Shown piece after piece: positions 1 through 9,294 of a stretch of DNA of 64,000 nucleotides. This stretch comes from an uncultured Mailhella sp. GTDB taxonomy: Bacteria; Desulfobacterota; Desulfovibrionia; Desulfovibrionales; Desulfovibrionaceae. The notes beneath the pieces were generated by a model, which was not told the DNA's origin, searched no databases, and was given only the letters and a program-made list of their open reading frames with translations. Each line of letters starts with the position of its first letter. Position 1 is the first letter of the stretch. The position numbers and the translations under genes were made by a program. The stretch is from contig NZ_CALUWY010000007.1 of NCBI RefSeq assembly GCF_944324615.1, positions 1-64,000 of the forward strand. Direction: 5' to 3'.

Positions 1-419
<419 letters not shown>

Positions 420-701
420 TTAGTCGAGGATGGCGAGGATATCTTCTTCGCGCATGATGATGTGATCGGCGCCGTTCACCTTGATTTCGGTGCCGGCATA
501 CTTGGCAAAGAGCACCACATCGCCGGGCTTCACTTCCATGGCAACGCGTTCACCCTTCTCATTGAGCTTGCCGGGGCCGCAGGCCACGATTTCACCCTTG
601 GAGGGCTTTTCCTTGGCGGCATCGGGAATGAAAAGACCGCCGGCGGTCTTCTCTTCAGATTCAAGGCGTTTCACGAGCACACGGTCATTCAGGGGTTTCA
701 T
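420..701 (-). CDS. groES: GroES co-chaperonin (10 kDa)
   Basis: Co-chaperonin lid of the GroEL folding chamber. The 93-residue protein begins [22 protein letters not shown], includes the mobile loop ([18 protein letters not shown]) and ends with the conserved [12 protein letters not shown]. The frame is open further upstream to 800, but the ATG at 699-701 matches the family start and has a GGAGG ribosome site. First gene of the groESL operon. I see no CIRCE element or clear heat-shock sigma site upstream, so its regulation is not evident here. Confidence 0.97.
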   Translation of the reverse strand: MKPLNDRVLVKRLESEEKTAGGLFIPDAAKEKPSKGEIVACGPGKLNEKGERVAMEVKPGDVVLFAKYAGTEIKVNGADHIIMREEDILAILD

Positions 702-1381
702 TACCCATATCCTCCCAAAAAATTTTGTTATGATAAATTTCTCCAGCACTGTTCCGGAAGAACCGGAAGGCTGTGCGAAAAAGCGGCGCTGGAAAAACAC
801 CGGAGCATGTCTGCATCACGGTGACGAACCATAAATAAGCCCGCTAATGAAGTAGAAAAGGGGCAAAAAGACATTTTTTTGTGTTTTATTCTGAAAAAAA
901 AATAAATCGTCATTAATTTCCATAGATTGCAAAAACAAAAGAAATGCTTTTTTTTTCGTTTACGTCCCCCTTTTTCCCTCTCCGCGCCCCTTTTTCCGGC
1001 TCCCTTTTCTTAAAAGAAGAGCTTTCCTCCCTTCCCGGCGGAAGGATGTTTTCCCGGCCGGAAGAAGAAAAAAACAGGCTGAAACATCCGCCTTCCTCCG
1101 CATGCTGCCCGTGCCTATAAAAAAGAAACGTTCTCCTCCCGTCTCTGCTTCCGCCCGGTGCCATGTCCCTTTTTAAGGATGGAAAGGTTCCGGCCCCGGC
1201 ACGGAATGACGGATTCCGCACCTCACGGCAGATTCAGGCAAGAATCAGAGCGGAACGTGTCTACCTTCCCGGGCATGGCCGCCCTATGCTGCCTTTAAAG
1301 ACCGGCGCTTCTTCCCCGCAAGAGGCAGAACGCGCCCGATGCAGAAAAAAAGCGCCACGGCGGCGCACACAAGGAGACCGC
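702..1381. other. Divergent intergenic region between groES and the decarboxylase-family gene
   Basis: About 680 bases without a convincing gene. Bases 840-960 are AT-rich and probably hold the groES promoter on the minus strand. A perfect inverted repeat TTCCGG-N5-CCGGAA lies at 752-768 within the likely groES leader. The CIRCE inverted repeat expected for HrcA control is not present. Short open frames here look like chance readings. Confidence 0.5.
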
Positions 1382-2236
1382 ATGAAAAGAACCTCCCTCT
1401 TCCGCTCATCCTTCCTTCTTGCGCTCATGCTCGCGCTGACCTCAGCCCTGCCCGCACAGACCCTGGCGCAGGAACAAAAACATGGAGCAGACATGATGAA
1501 TCAGGCATCCTCACAGCACAGCCCTGCGGCGGATCTTTCCGCCCTGGAACAGACCGATCCCGATCTTGCCGCCATGCGCGCACGTCTTACCGGCGAAGAA
1601 GCCTTTGCCGGGAGCACGCTGGATGCAGAAAAGCGTCACCTCATCACGCTGGCCGTGTCCGCCGCCATTCAGAACACGGATGAAATAGAGAGCCTCACCG
1701 AAAACGCGCTTCTTGCGGGCGCAAGCGCCGTGGCAATCAAGGAAACCCTGTATCAGTGCGCGCCCTATATAGGATTTCCCAGAACGGAAGCCGCCCTGCG
1801 CTTGGTCAACGCCGTCTTCCTCTCCCGGGGCATTGCCCTGCCCGTGGAAAGCCAGGCCACGGTGACGGACGAAAACCGCTTTGAAAAAGGGCTTGCGGTG
1901 CAGAAGTCCATTTTCGGCAACGCCATCGACCAGATGCACGCCGCCACGCCGGAAGGCCAGAAGCGCATCATGGTGGAACACCTTTCCGCCTTCTGCTTCG
2001 GCGACATCTACACACGCAGAGGCCTTGACCTGAAGACGCGGGAACTTGTGACCTTCTCCATCATCAGCGCCCTGGGCGGCTGCGAGTCGCAGGTGAAAAG
2101 CCACGTTCAGGGCAATGCCAACGTGGGCAACAGCAAGCAGGAAATGGTGGATGCGCTCACGCTCATTCTTCCCCTCATCGGTTTCCCGCGCACGCTGAAC
2201 GCCCTTGGCTGCGTCAATGTGGTTCTGCCGGAATAA
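1382..2236 (+). CDS. Exported carboxymuconolactone decarboxylase (CMD) family protein
   Basis: A 284-residue protein with an N-terminal signal peptide (MKRTSLFRSSFLLALMLALT, then ALPAQTLAQ as a likely cleavage region), followed by two CMD/AhpD-like modules. Module one is around residues 60-135 (AEKRHLITLAVSAAIQ, IGFPRTEAALRLVNAV) and module two around 190-280 (LKTRELVTFSIISALGG, then IGFPRTLNALGCVNVV). CMD proteins include gamma-carboxymuconolactone decarboxylases and AhpD-type redox enzymes; the substrate cannot be read here. The ATG at 1382 is chosen over an upstream in-frame start because it has an AAGGAG site and begins the signal peptide. An exported two-module form suggests a periplasmic role. 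Confidence 0.85.
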   Translation: MKRTSLFRSSFLLALMLALTSALPAQTLAQEQKHGADMMNQASSQHSPAADLSALEQTDPDLAAMRARLTGEEAFAGSTLDAEKRHLITLAVSAAIQNTDEIESLTENALLAGASAVAIKETLYQCAPYIGFPRTEAALRLVNAVFLSRGIALPVESQATVTDENRFEKGLAVQKSIFGNAIDQMHAATPEGQKRIMVEHLSAFCFGDIYTRRGLDLKTRELVTFSIISALGGCESQVKSHVQGNANVGNSKQEMVDALTLILPLIGFPRTLNALGCVNVVLPE

Positions 2237-2245
2237 CGATCATAC

Positions 2246-2268
2246 GCCGCCCCGTTCTGCGGGGCGGC
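2246..2268 (+). terminator. Hairpin after the CMD gene
   Basis: A perfect 9-bp stem GCCGCCCCG / CGGGGCGGC with loop TTCTG, 9 bases after the stop codon. No U-run follows, so it may be a weak or Rho-assisted terminator, or an mRNA-stabilising stem. Confidence 0.55.
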
Positions 2269-2330
2269 TCCTGTATCAGGAGAGCCCGGGGGCCTTTTTC
2301 TACAGTATCGTGAAGAAAAGCCCCCGGCTC

Positions 2331-2359
2331 TTGACAGCTCCGGCGCTTCCTCTTTTAAT
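2331..2359 (+). promoter_or_regulatory. Sigma-70 promoter for the CBS-domain operon
   Basis: TTGACA (2331-2336), a 17-base spacer, and TTTAAT (2354-2359). The -35 box is a perfect match and the -10 box matches 5 of 6. Transcription would start near 2366, about 45 bases before the ATG at 2411. This is one of the best promoter matches in the window. Confidence 0.8.
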
Positions 2360-2410
2360 GGATGCGGGGTCGTTTCAGACCATTATGAACCTTCCACGCT
2401 GGAGGAAACC

Positions 2411-2863
2411 ATGAAGACTGCCGCCGATATCATGACCACCAATCCCGTTACCGTCACGCGCGAAACCACGCTGCGCGACGCGGCAAGGCTGCTGCTTGAC
2501 GGGCATTTCAACGGCCTGCCCGTTGTGGAAGAAGGCCGCCTCATCGGCATGCTCACGCAGTCCGACCTGATTTCCCTGGATAAAAAGCTGGAAACTCCGG
2601 GCTACTTCCTTCTCCTCGGCGGGGCCATTCCCATGCAGATGCCGGGCAAATTCTCCCGCGAACTGCGCCGCATGGCCGCAAGCACCGTGGGCGAGATCAT
2701 GAGTTCCGAACCGCACGCCATCACTCCCGACACGCCGGTGGAGGAGATTGCAACGCTCATGGTGGAACAGCGCTACTACACCCTGCCCGTGCAGGAAAAC
2801 GGGCGCATCGTGGGTGTCGTGGGCATGGAGGACCTGCTCAGGAGGCTTGCCGCTGAAGAATGA
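2411..2863 (+). CDS. CBS-domain protein (two CBS repeats)
   Basis: A 150-residue cytosolic protein made of a CBS pair: repeat one about residues 5-60 (DIMTTNPVTVTRETTLRDAA, then GLPVVEEGRLIGMLTQSDL), repeat two about 95-148 (EIMSSEPHAITPDTPVEEIA, then TLPVQENGRIVGVVGMEDL). CBS pairs bind adenine nucleotides or similar ligands and act as sensors; no effector domain is attached. The ATG follows GGAGG, and a strong promoter lies just upstream. Its TGA overlaps the ATG of the next gene (ATGA), so the two are translationally coupled. The regulated target is unknown. Confidence 0.9.
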   Translation: MKTAADIMTTNPVTVTRETTLRDAARLLLDGHFNGLPVVEEGRLIGMLTQSDLISLDKKLETPGYFLLLGGAIPMQMPGKFSRELRRMAASTVGEIMSSEPHAITPDTPVEEIATLMVEQRYYTLPVQENGRIVGVVGMEDLLRRLAAEE

Positions 2864-3654
2864 TCCTCCTTCCGCGCTTCTTCTCCCTTTTCGCCCTCAC
2901 TCTGGCAGCCATCCCCGTTGTGGGATGGCTTATTCTCGTCTGCGCCGACTTTCTCTCCCTTGCCGACTGCCTCGCCCCGCAACCGGGCTGGCAGCTCTTC
3001 GCCCTCATCCTTTCCCTTTCTCTGGTACTGCCCCCCGCCCTGCACGCCTGGCCCGACCGCTCGCGCCCCATGGCGGAGCTTGCGCGGGAAACGGGCAGGG
3101 CCGTTCTCTTCGCCTTTTCCCTTTTTGCGCTGTTCTTTCTTGCCGCGGCGCGTCCCATCTTTCAGTGGCTGGACATTCCGGCCGTACTCCTGCCTCTGGC
3201 GGCCGCCAACCTCACCCCGTTCTTTTCCTGCCCCCTGCTCTATATTTCCTATAAGATGGGCGCGCTGCTTCTGCCCCGGCCGGAGCCGGAAGCTCCGCGC
3301 CCTTCCGCCATGCGGGTATTCAGCGCCCTTTCTCTGCTGCTGGTTCTTGTGCTCATTCTGCACCCCTTCCTCACGCCCGGGGGAAGCGGAGCCCCCCTCG
3401 TGCATGCCGGCAGGCTGGACATGCTCGGAGCGGCGTGGCGTTACCTTGCGCTCAGGCATGTTCTGGCCATCTGCGGCAATGCGGGCTTCGTGCCCGCCTG
3501 GGGCGGGTGCTGCCTCATCTCCCTGCTGGACATGATACGCGCCCTTCCCGGCGCGGGAGCGGTGGAACTTGCCGTCATGGCCTCTCTTTTCGCCCTCATG
3601 CTGGCAAGCACCGCCTGTCTGCTTCTGCCCTCCTGCCGCAGGTGGCTATGCTGA
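2860..3654 (+). CDS. Polytopic membrane protein of unknown function
   Basis: 264 residues with about six hydrophobic segments: residues 8-32 (FSLFALTLAAIPVVGWLILVC), 45-60, 83-98, 103-125, 145-165 and a C-terminal one near 235-258. I recognise no family or catalytic motif. The start overlaps the CBS gene by four bases and the end overlaps the next gene's start by seven, so it is the middle gene of a three-gene operon. A CBS protein translated with a membrane protein suggests nucleotide-sensing control of the membrane protein, but that is inference only. Confidence 0.75.
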   Translation: MILLPRFFSLFALTLAAIPVVGWLILVCADFLSLADCLAPQPGWQLFALILSLSLVLPPALHAWPDRSRPMAELARETGRAVLFAFSLFALFFLAAARPIFQWLDIPAVLLPLAAANLTPFFSCPLLYISYKMGALLLPRPEPEAPRPSAMRVFSALSLLLVLVLILHPFLTPGGSGAPLVHAGRLDMLGAAWRYLALRHVLAICGNAGFVPAWGGCCLISLLDMIRALPGAGAVELAVMASLFALMLASTACLLLPSCRRWLC

Positions 3655-4427
3655 ACCGTCAGCGCCGCTCCCGGAAGACCAGTTCCCGGCAGATACGGGA
3701 GGAAAAAGAACTTGTTCTGCCCGGCACCGACCTCACCTTCCTTTTCCAGCGCGACGGCTGCCGCACCCTGCGCATGGCGATAAGGCCCGACGGTTCGGTG
3801 AGGGTGAAGGCTCCCGCCCGCCTTGCCATGGAACAGGTCTTTTCCTTCATGCACGCACGCCTTGACTGGATACGCGCCAAACAGGACTTTTTCGCCGCCC
3901 ATCGCGGTGCTCCCGCCGACATCCGTGAAGGCGGAAGCATTCTTTATCTGGGAAGGCCGTTCACCATCCGCCTCGCCCCTTCGGACGGACGTTCCCGCCC
4001 CCGGCTGAAGGGTTCGGCGCTGGAACTGCCCCTTCCCCGCCGCCAGGAGGGCGCCGACGCCGCCGTGAAACGCGCCTTCGCCCGCTGGAGACTTGAGACG
4101 GCAAAGCTGGTGCTCGGCCGCCGCCTCTCCCGCCTGGAACGGCATGCCCGCGCCGTGTTCGGCGACCGCGCCGCCCCCTTCTCCCTTGCCGTGCGCTCCC
4201 TGAAACGCCGCTGGGGGAGCTGCTCCGCCCGGGGGGACATCATGCTTGCCGCACAGCTCATCGCCCTGCCCCTGCCCCTCATCGACTATGTGCTCTTTCA
4301 TGAGCTGTGCCACCTGCGGTACATGAATCACAGCCCCGCCTTCCATGCCCTGCTGCACCGTCTTATGCCCGACGCGAAAACGCGCGAGGCACGCATCCAT
4401 GTATGGGCGCTGGAGCACCCCCGCTGA
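3648..4427 (+). CDS. YgjP-type M48-like zinc metallopeptidase (DUF45)
   Basis: 259 residues ending in the family's catalytic region: RRWGSCSARGDI, then the zinc motif HELCHLRYMNHSPAFH (HExxH in the form HELCH) at about residues 220-236. Members are predicted cytosolic metal-dependent proteases or hydrolases. The ATG at 3648 overlaps the end of the preceding membrane-protein gene, giving translational coupling; the open frame extends further upstream only in the shadow of that gene. Third gene of the CBS operon. Confidence 0.88.
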   Translation: MLNRQRRSRKTSSRQIREEKELVLPGTDLTFLFQRDGCRTLRMAIRPDGSVRVKAPARLAMEQVFSFMHARLDWIRAKQDFFAAHRGAPADIREGGSILYLGRPFTIRLAPSDGRSRPRLKGSALELPLPRRQEGADAAVKRAFARWRLETAKLVLGRRLSRLERHARAVFGDRAAPFSLAVRSLKRRWGSCSARGDIMLAAQLIALPLPLIDYVLFHELCHLRYMNHSPAFHALLHRLMPDAKTREARIHVWALEHPR

Positions 4428-4536
4428 GGCCATCCTTCCCGGCAGAAGCTTCTCCCGCCCTCTGCCGCAATGCTCCTCTGCGCCGCGTGCGCGGAAGAAA
4501 TGTGGAAAAGCCCCCCGCAAAGGGTCGCCCGCCATC

Positions 4537-4565
4537 TTAACAAGCCCCGCATTTTGGCGTAACCT
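4537..4565 (+). promoter_or_regulatory. Possible promoter for phosphoglucomutase
   Basis: TTAACA (4537-4542), a 17-base spacer, then TAACCT (4560-4565). The -35 is good and the -10 weak. The position, about 45 bases before the pgm ATG, is reasonable. Confidence 0.35.
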
Positions 4566-4612
4566 GCAAGACAACGCATTCTGTCACCTCATGCCTTTTC
4601 TGGAGACTTGCC

Positions 4613-6265
4613 ATGGCTCTTGACCCTCAGGCGGGCAAACTGCCGCGCCCCGATCAGCTTACCGACATTCCCGTTCTCATTTCCTCCTACTACACCTGCG
4701 AGCCTTCCCCTGATGTGGCGGAACAGGCCGTGAGCTTCGGCACGTCCGGCCATCGCGGCTCTTCCCTGCGCACCAGCTTCAATGAGGCCCACATTCTTGC
4801 CGTGACCCAGGCCGTGTGCGACGTGCGCAAGGCCGAGGGCATCACCGGCCCCCTCTTCCTCGGCAAGGACCCCCATGCGCTTTCCGAACCCGCATGGCGC
4901 ACCGCGCTGGAAGTGCTCGCCGCCAACGGCGTGGTGACCATGGTGCAGACCGGCCACGGCTATACGCCCACGCCCGCCATTTCCCACGCCATCCTCAGCT
5001 GGAACCGTCAGTCCACGGCCACGGCGGACGGCATCGTCATCACGCCTTCCCACAACCCCCCGCAGGACGGCGGCTTCAAGTACAATCCTCCCCACGGCGG
5101 CCCGGCGGATACCGGCCTCACCGCCCGTATTCAGGACCGCGCCAATCAGCTTCTGGAAGACGGCAACAAGGGCGTGAAGCGCATCAGCCTGTACAAGGCC
5201 CTGCGTTCCGGGCTGGTGCAGGATCATGACTATGTCGCCGCCTATGTGGACGACCTCTGCAACGTCATTGATTTTGCGGCCATCGCCAAGGCGGGCCTCA
5301 AGCTCGGCGTGAACCCCCTGGGCGGCGCAAGCCTGGCCTACTGGGCTCCCATTGCGGAAAAGTACGGGCTGAGCATTGAAAACACCAACAACCAGTACGA
5401 TCCCACCTTCCGCTTCATGCCCCTCGACCACGACGGCAAGATCCGCATGGACTGCTCCTCCCCCTATGCCATGGCCGAGCTTCTGAAGCTGAAGGACCGC
5501 TTCGACATCGCCTTTGCCTGCGACCCCGATTCCGACCGTCACGGCATCGTCACGCCCGAAGGCCTCATGAACCCCAACCACTACCTCTCCGTGGTGGTGG
5601 ACTTCCTCATCCGCGACAGCAAGGACGGCTTCCGCAAGGCCTGGCGTCAGGATGCGGCCATCGGCAAAACCGTGGTCACGAGCTCCATGCTCAACCGCGT
5701 GGCCGAATCCCACGGCCGCAACGTCATGGAAGTGCCGGTGGGCTTCAAGTGGTTCGTGCCCGGCCTGCACTCCGGCACCTGCTGCCTGGGCTGCGAGGAA
5801 AGCGCGGGCGCTTCCTTCCTGCGGGCCGACCGCCTGCCCTGGAGCACCGACAAGGACGGGCTCATTCTCTGCCTGCTGGCCGCCGAAATCACGGCCAAGA
5901 CCGGCAGGAATCCCTCCGTGCTCTACCATGAACTGGAAGAAAAGTTCGGCGCTCCGGTGTATCGCCGCATCGACTCTCCCATGACCCCGGAAATGAAGGC
6001 CGCCTTCAAGACCATCTCCCCGGACGATGTGAGCATGAAGGAACTGGCCGGTTCCCCGGTCAAGGCCGTGCTCACCAAGGCCCCCGGCAACAATGCGCCC
6101 TTCGGCGGCCTGAAGGTCGTCACCGACGACGGCTGGTTCGCGGTCCGTCCTTCCGGCACGGAACCCATCTACAAGCTCTATATGGAAGACTTCAAGGGTG
6201 AGGAACACTTCCAGAAGATGCAGGAAGAGGCGCAGGCCTTCCTCGCCGGCCTTGCCAAGGCCTAA
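4613..6265 (+). CDS. pgm: Phosphoglucomutase (alpha-D-glucose-specific)
   Basis: Interconverts glucose 1-phosphate and glucose 6-phosphate in the cytosol, linking glycogen and sugar-nucleotide synthesis to glycolysis. At 550 residues it matches the usual bacterial Pgm length. Visible motifs are the substrate entry FGTSGHRGSS (residues 42-51), the catalytic phosphoserine loop TPSHNPPQDGGFKYNPPHGG (about 144-163), the metal loop DPDSDRHG (about 305-312), and the phosphate-binding end RPSGTEPIYKLY. The ATG has a GGAGA site. It appears monocistronic, followed by a strong terminator. Confidence 0.96.
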   Translation: MALDPQAGKLPRPDQLTDIPVLISSYYTCEPSPDVAEQAVSFGTSGHRGSSLRTSFNEAHILAVTQAVCDVRKAEGITGPLFLGKDPHALSEPAWRTALEVLAANGVVTMVQTGHGYTPTPAISHAILSWNRQSTATADGIVITPSHNPPQDGGFKYNPPHGGPADTGLTARIQDRANQLLEDGNKGVKRISLYKALRSGLVQDHDYVAAYVDDLCNVIDFAAIAKAGLKLGVNPLGGASLAYWAPIAEKYGLSIENTNNQYDPTFRFMPLDHDGKIRMDCSSPYAMAELLKLKDRFDIAFACDPDSDRHGIVTPEGLMNPNHYLSVVVDFLIRDSKDGFRKAWRQDAAIGKTVVTSSMLNRVAESHGRNVMEVPVGFKWFVPGLHSGTCCLGCEESAGASFLRADRLPWSTDKDGLILCLLAAEITAKTGRNPSVLYHELEEKFGAPVYRRIDSPMTPEMKAAFKTISPDDVSMKELAGSPVKAVLTKAPGNNAPFGGLKVVTDDGWFAVRPSGTEPIYKLYMEDFKGEEHFQKMQEEAQAFLAGLAKA

Positions 6266-6287
6266 ATCCGCATAACCCGTTCCATGA

Positions 6288-6316
6288 AAGCGCGGCTCCG
6301 GCCGCGCTTTTTTTTT
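6288..6316 (+). terminator. Rho-independent terminator of pgm
   Basis: A 9-bp stem AAGCGCGGC / GCCGCGCTT closes a TCCG tetraloop and runs into nine T residues, 22 bases after the pgm stop codon. Textbook intrinsic terminator. Confidence 0.95.
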
Positions 6317-7054
6317 ATGCCGCAGGCCTGGCGGCGTCCCGGCGCTTTTCCGGGGCGGAAGTCCCCTGCTGCGAAGCTCCCGCCTTCCCTTATGCCGCAA
6401 AAGGTGACCGTACGCCTCATGCGCCGCCCTCTTTTCCGGAAAGACGCGGTGCAGGCCGCCTGTTCTCCGGCCCTGCGCCGCATATATCTCCGGCCGGGCT
6501 CCTGCGGTGCAGCCCGCCGCCATGCGAACATGTTCCCTGTTTCACATGTACAGCAGCATTTCCCTGTTGCTCCGCATATTGCCCTCTACGGGCAGAGCGA
6601 CGTTTTTCCCCGGACGCATATTCATGAAAAACGCCGTGCAGCATCATGCAGCATTCCCGTGAAAAAAGAAAAAACAGCTCTGTTTCCCCCTGCCGGGAGG
6701 GTACTTTCTTCTGTATCTTCCAGAAAGAAAGACGCCTCGCACATGGCGTGCGTCAGGAAGTCTTCCTCCCCCGGAAACCGCCCTGCACGACTTGTTCCGT
6801 CAGGCCGTATCAGAAGAAATTCCGAAATATTTCCGGGCCTGTATTTCCCATGATCACGGATTCTAATTTCTTTTTTCACAATATAATTTTTTCTTGTGCA
6901 CCAACTTTGCCCCGTGATAGCGTAAACAGGCCGCGCCACCCCTGCAGAGGTGACCGGCAGACGCCGCCGGAGCAGATCGGGGAATCCTTGCCCCGCAAAG
7001 CCGCGCGGCACCCTGAACCCGCCGCTTCAGGAAAACGTTACAGGAGGTACGGGA
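6317..7054. other. Gene-poor region upstream of the cstA pair
   Basis: About 740 bases without a convincing gene; the open frames on both strands lack ribosome sites and family features. Bases 6860-6895 are AT-rich and contain a perfect TATAAT (6882-6887) that may be the promoter of the following operon, though no good -35 box is seen. The remaining 160 bases before the ATG would form a long leader. Confidence 0.4.
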
Positions 7055-7564
7055 ATGCCCGTCAGCAGATCAGTCATGCTTGCCAAACTCAACGACGCCT
7101 ACACCGTCTATTTCGACAAGAGGCCCGTTGAGGAGGGGGCGCCCCTGCTTGCCGCCTGCTACGCCTTCCACTCCAGCGACGAGTGCTTCGTGCTCTCGCG
7201 GAAAATCCGGCTCTGGCGCGCGGAAACCCATGAATTCGTGTATGTGTTCTCGGTTCCTGAACTGAGTGCGGACGTATATGACACCTGCCGGGGGAAGGCT
7301 CTTGAGCTTGGCATGGGTCATGTCCACCCTCACATCGAACACCGGTCGTCCTTCATCACCGCGCTCTTCGTCTGCGACAGCATGACGGAGGAGGCGGCAA
7401 GAGCCGTGCGGAGGTCGCGGCATCACAAGGACTTTCTGCTGTCTCTCCACGGCTGGATGGATTTTCGCGCCGCCGCCGTGGATCTCGCCACGGGGGCCGT
7501 CGCGGTCAACGGGGCGGGCAGGGATCTGGAAAAATTCATACGCGGAAATCTGGAAAAGTGCTAA
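7055..7564 (+). CDS. Protein of unknown function upstream of cstA
   Basis: 169 residues, soluble, no signal peptide and no domain I recognise. It begins MPVSRSVMLAKLNDAYTVYF; mid-protein there is a run of HVHPHIEHRSSF and SRHHKDFLLSLHGWMDFRA, rich in histidine and aromatic residues. The ATG at 7055 has an AGGAGG site eight bases upstream; the frame is open from 6950 but without another good site. It ends 21 bases before cstA, so the two are almost certainly co-transcribed. A role in regulating or assisting the transporter is possible but unproven. Confidence 0.75.
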   Translation: MPVSRSVMLAKLNDAYTVYFDKRPVEEGAPLLAACYAFHSSDECFVLSRKIRLWRAETHEFVYVFSVPELSADVYDTCRGKALELGMGHVHPHIEHRSSFITALFVCDSMTEEAARAVRRSRHHKDFLLSLHGWMDFRAAAVDLATGAVAVNGAGRDLEKFIRGNLEKC

Positions 7565-7592
7565 CTCAATTGAGGAGGAATTAAATTGAGTT
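7563..7592 (+). promoter_or_regulatory. Inverted repeat enclosing the cstA ribosome site and start codon
   Basis: AACTCAATT (7563-7571) and AATTGAGTT (7584-7592) are perfect 9-base complements separated by 12 bases that contain the GAGGAGGA ribosome site. The TTG start (7586-7588) lies inside the right arm and the stop of the upstream gene inside the left arm. Folding would bury the start codon, suggesting translational control or coupling to the upstream gene. The structure is directly visible; the function is inferred. Confidence 0.5.
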
Positions 7593-9271
7593 CCGTTGTC
7601 ATTCTTCTCATCGGCTTCGCCTGCCTGTTCGCGGGTTACGTCTTCTACGGCGCGTGGCTCTCGAAGCAGTGGGGCGTGGATGAAACAAGACCCACGCCCG
7701 CGCACACCATGCAGGACGGCGTGGACTACGTTCCCGCCAAGACTCCCGTGCTCTTCGGCCATCACTTTTCTTCCATCGCCGGCGCCGGCCCCATCAACGG
7801 CCCCATTCAGGCGGCCTTCTTCGGCTGGCTTCCCTGCTTCCTGTGGATCATCATAGGCGGTATCTTCTTCGGCGCCGTGCATGACTACGGCGCGCTCTTC
7901 GCCTCCCTGCGCCACAAGGGCGAATCCATCGGCGAAGTCATTTCCCAGAACATCGGCGTGCGCGCCAAGCGCCTGTTCATCGTGTTCGCCTACCTCGCGC
8001 TGCTGCTCGTCATTGCGGCCTTTGCCTCCATCGTGGCGGGCACCTTCAACGGCTTCGCTCCCGACGGCTCCCTCATTGAAGCCAACGGCTCCACCGCCAC
8101 CATTTCCATGCTGTTCATCCTCATGGCCGTGGTGTTCGGCTTCTGCGTGTACCGCAAGAACCTGCCCCTTTCCGTGTGCACCGTGGTGGGCATCATCGTG
8201 CTCGTGATCTGCATCGTCATCGGCCTCAAGTGCCCCATCTACCTTTCCGGCACCACCTGGATGTACATCATCGGCATCTACATTTTCGTGGCTTCCGTCA
8301 CCCCGGTGTGGATTCTGCTCCAGCCCCGCGACTATCTGAGCTCCTTCCTGCTCTATGCCATGATCATCGCGGCCGTGGTGGGCGTGTTCGCCGCCAACCC
8401 CACGCTGTCCCTGCCCGCCTTCGTGGGCTTTGAAGTGAACGGCCAGTACCTCTTCCCCGTACTTTTCGTCACCATCGCCTGCGGCGCCATCTCCGGCTTC
8501 CACTCCCTCATCTCCTCGGGTACGACCTCCAAGCAGCTCAACAGCGAAAAGAACGCCCGGATCATCGGTTACGGCGCCATGCTCGTGGAATGCGCCCTGG
8601 CCATCATTTCCCTCATCACCATCGGCTACATCTATTCTCAGGCCGGCGCCGACGCCTTCAAGATGCCCCCCACCGCCGTCTTCGCGCGCGGCATCTCTGA
8701 AATGCTCGCCGTGGTAGGCTTCGACAGCCCCGAAGCGCAGAAGACCGCCTACGGTCTGCTCATCCTCTCCGTGTCCGCCTTCTGCCTCACCTCCCTCGAC
8801 ACCGCCACCCGTCTCGCCCGCTACATGCTCTCCGAATTCTGGCTGAACCCCGGCGAAACGCCCGAAAACGTCACCGACTTCCGCAGAGTGCTGTGCAACA
8901 AGTACTTTGCCACCGGCTTCACCGTCATCGTGGGCATCGCCTTCGGTATGGGCGGCTGGTCCAAGGTGTGGCCTCTGTTCGGCGCCTCCAACCAGCTCCT
9001 CGCCGGTCTGGCCCTGCTGGCCGTGGCCGCCTGGCTCAAGAATGCGGCGCGCAATCACAAGATGTTCATCTTCCCCATGGTGTTCATGATTCTTGTGACC
9101 CTCACCTCCCTTGCCCTTACCTTCAAGGACAAGGTCATCGCCATTTCCGCCGGTCAGGGCGACCTCTTCGCCGCCTACCTGCAGGCCGGCCTTGCCGCCA
9201 TTCTGTTCATCCTCGCCGTCTTCCTCGTGCGTGAAGCCCTCCCCGTGCTCACCAAGAAGCGTGAAGCCTGA
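7586..9271 (+). CDS. cstA: CstA-family carbon-starvation / pyruvate or peptide transporter
   Basis: Multi-spanning inner-membrane transporter of the CstA family, whose members import pyruvate or peptides. The 561-residue protein is the shorter form of the family. Family hallmarks are GYVFYGAWLSKQWGVDETRPTPAH near residues 12-35, DGVDYVPAKTPVLFGHHFSSIAGAGPINGP (about 46-75), and LSSFLLYAMIIAA mid-protein. A TTG start is chosen because GAGGAGGA precedes it and the encoded N-terminus aligns with the family; no nearby ATG fits. It follows the unknown 169-residue protein by 21 bases and is followed by a strong terminator. Confidence 0.92.
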   Translation: MSSVVILLIGFACLFAGYVFYGAWLSKQWGVDETRPTPAHTMQDGVDYVPAKTPVLFGHHFSSIAGAGPINGPIQAAFFGWLPCFLWIIIGGIFFGAVHDYGALFASLRHKGESIGEVISQNIGVRAKRLFIVFAYLALLLVIAAFASIVAGTFNGFAPDGSLIEANGSTATISMLFILMAVVFGFCVYRKNLPLSVCTVVGIIVLVICIVIGLKCPIYLSGTTWMYIIGIYIFVASVTPVWILLQPRDYLSSFLLYAMIIAAVVGVFAANPTLSLPAFVGFEVNGQYLFPVLFVTIACGAISGFHSLISSGTTSKQLNSEKNARIIGYGAMLVECALAIISLITIGYIYSQAGADAFKMPPTAVFARGISEMLAVVGFDSPEAQKTAYGLLILSVSAFCLTSLDTATRLARYMLSEFWLNPGETPENVTDFRRVLCNKYFATGFTVIVGIAFGMGGWSKVWPLFGASNQLLAGLALLAVAAWLKNAARNHKMFIFPMVFMILVTLTSLALTFKDKVIAISAGQGDLFAAYLQAGLAAILFILAVFLVREALPVLTKKREA

Positions 9272-9294
9272 TCGGCCTGAGCATACCGTTCGAT

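Noticed and set aside
702..912. CIRCE/HrcA or heat-shock sigma site for groESL
   Set aside because: No TTAGCACTC/GAGTGCTAA pair and no CTTGAAA...CCCATnT match found.
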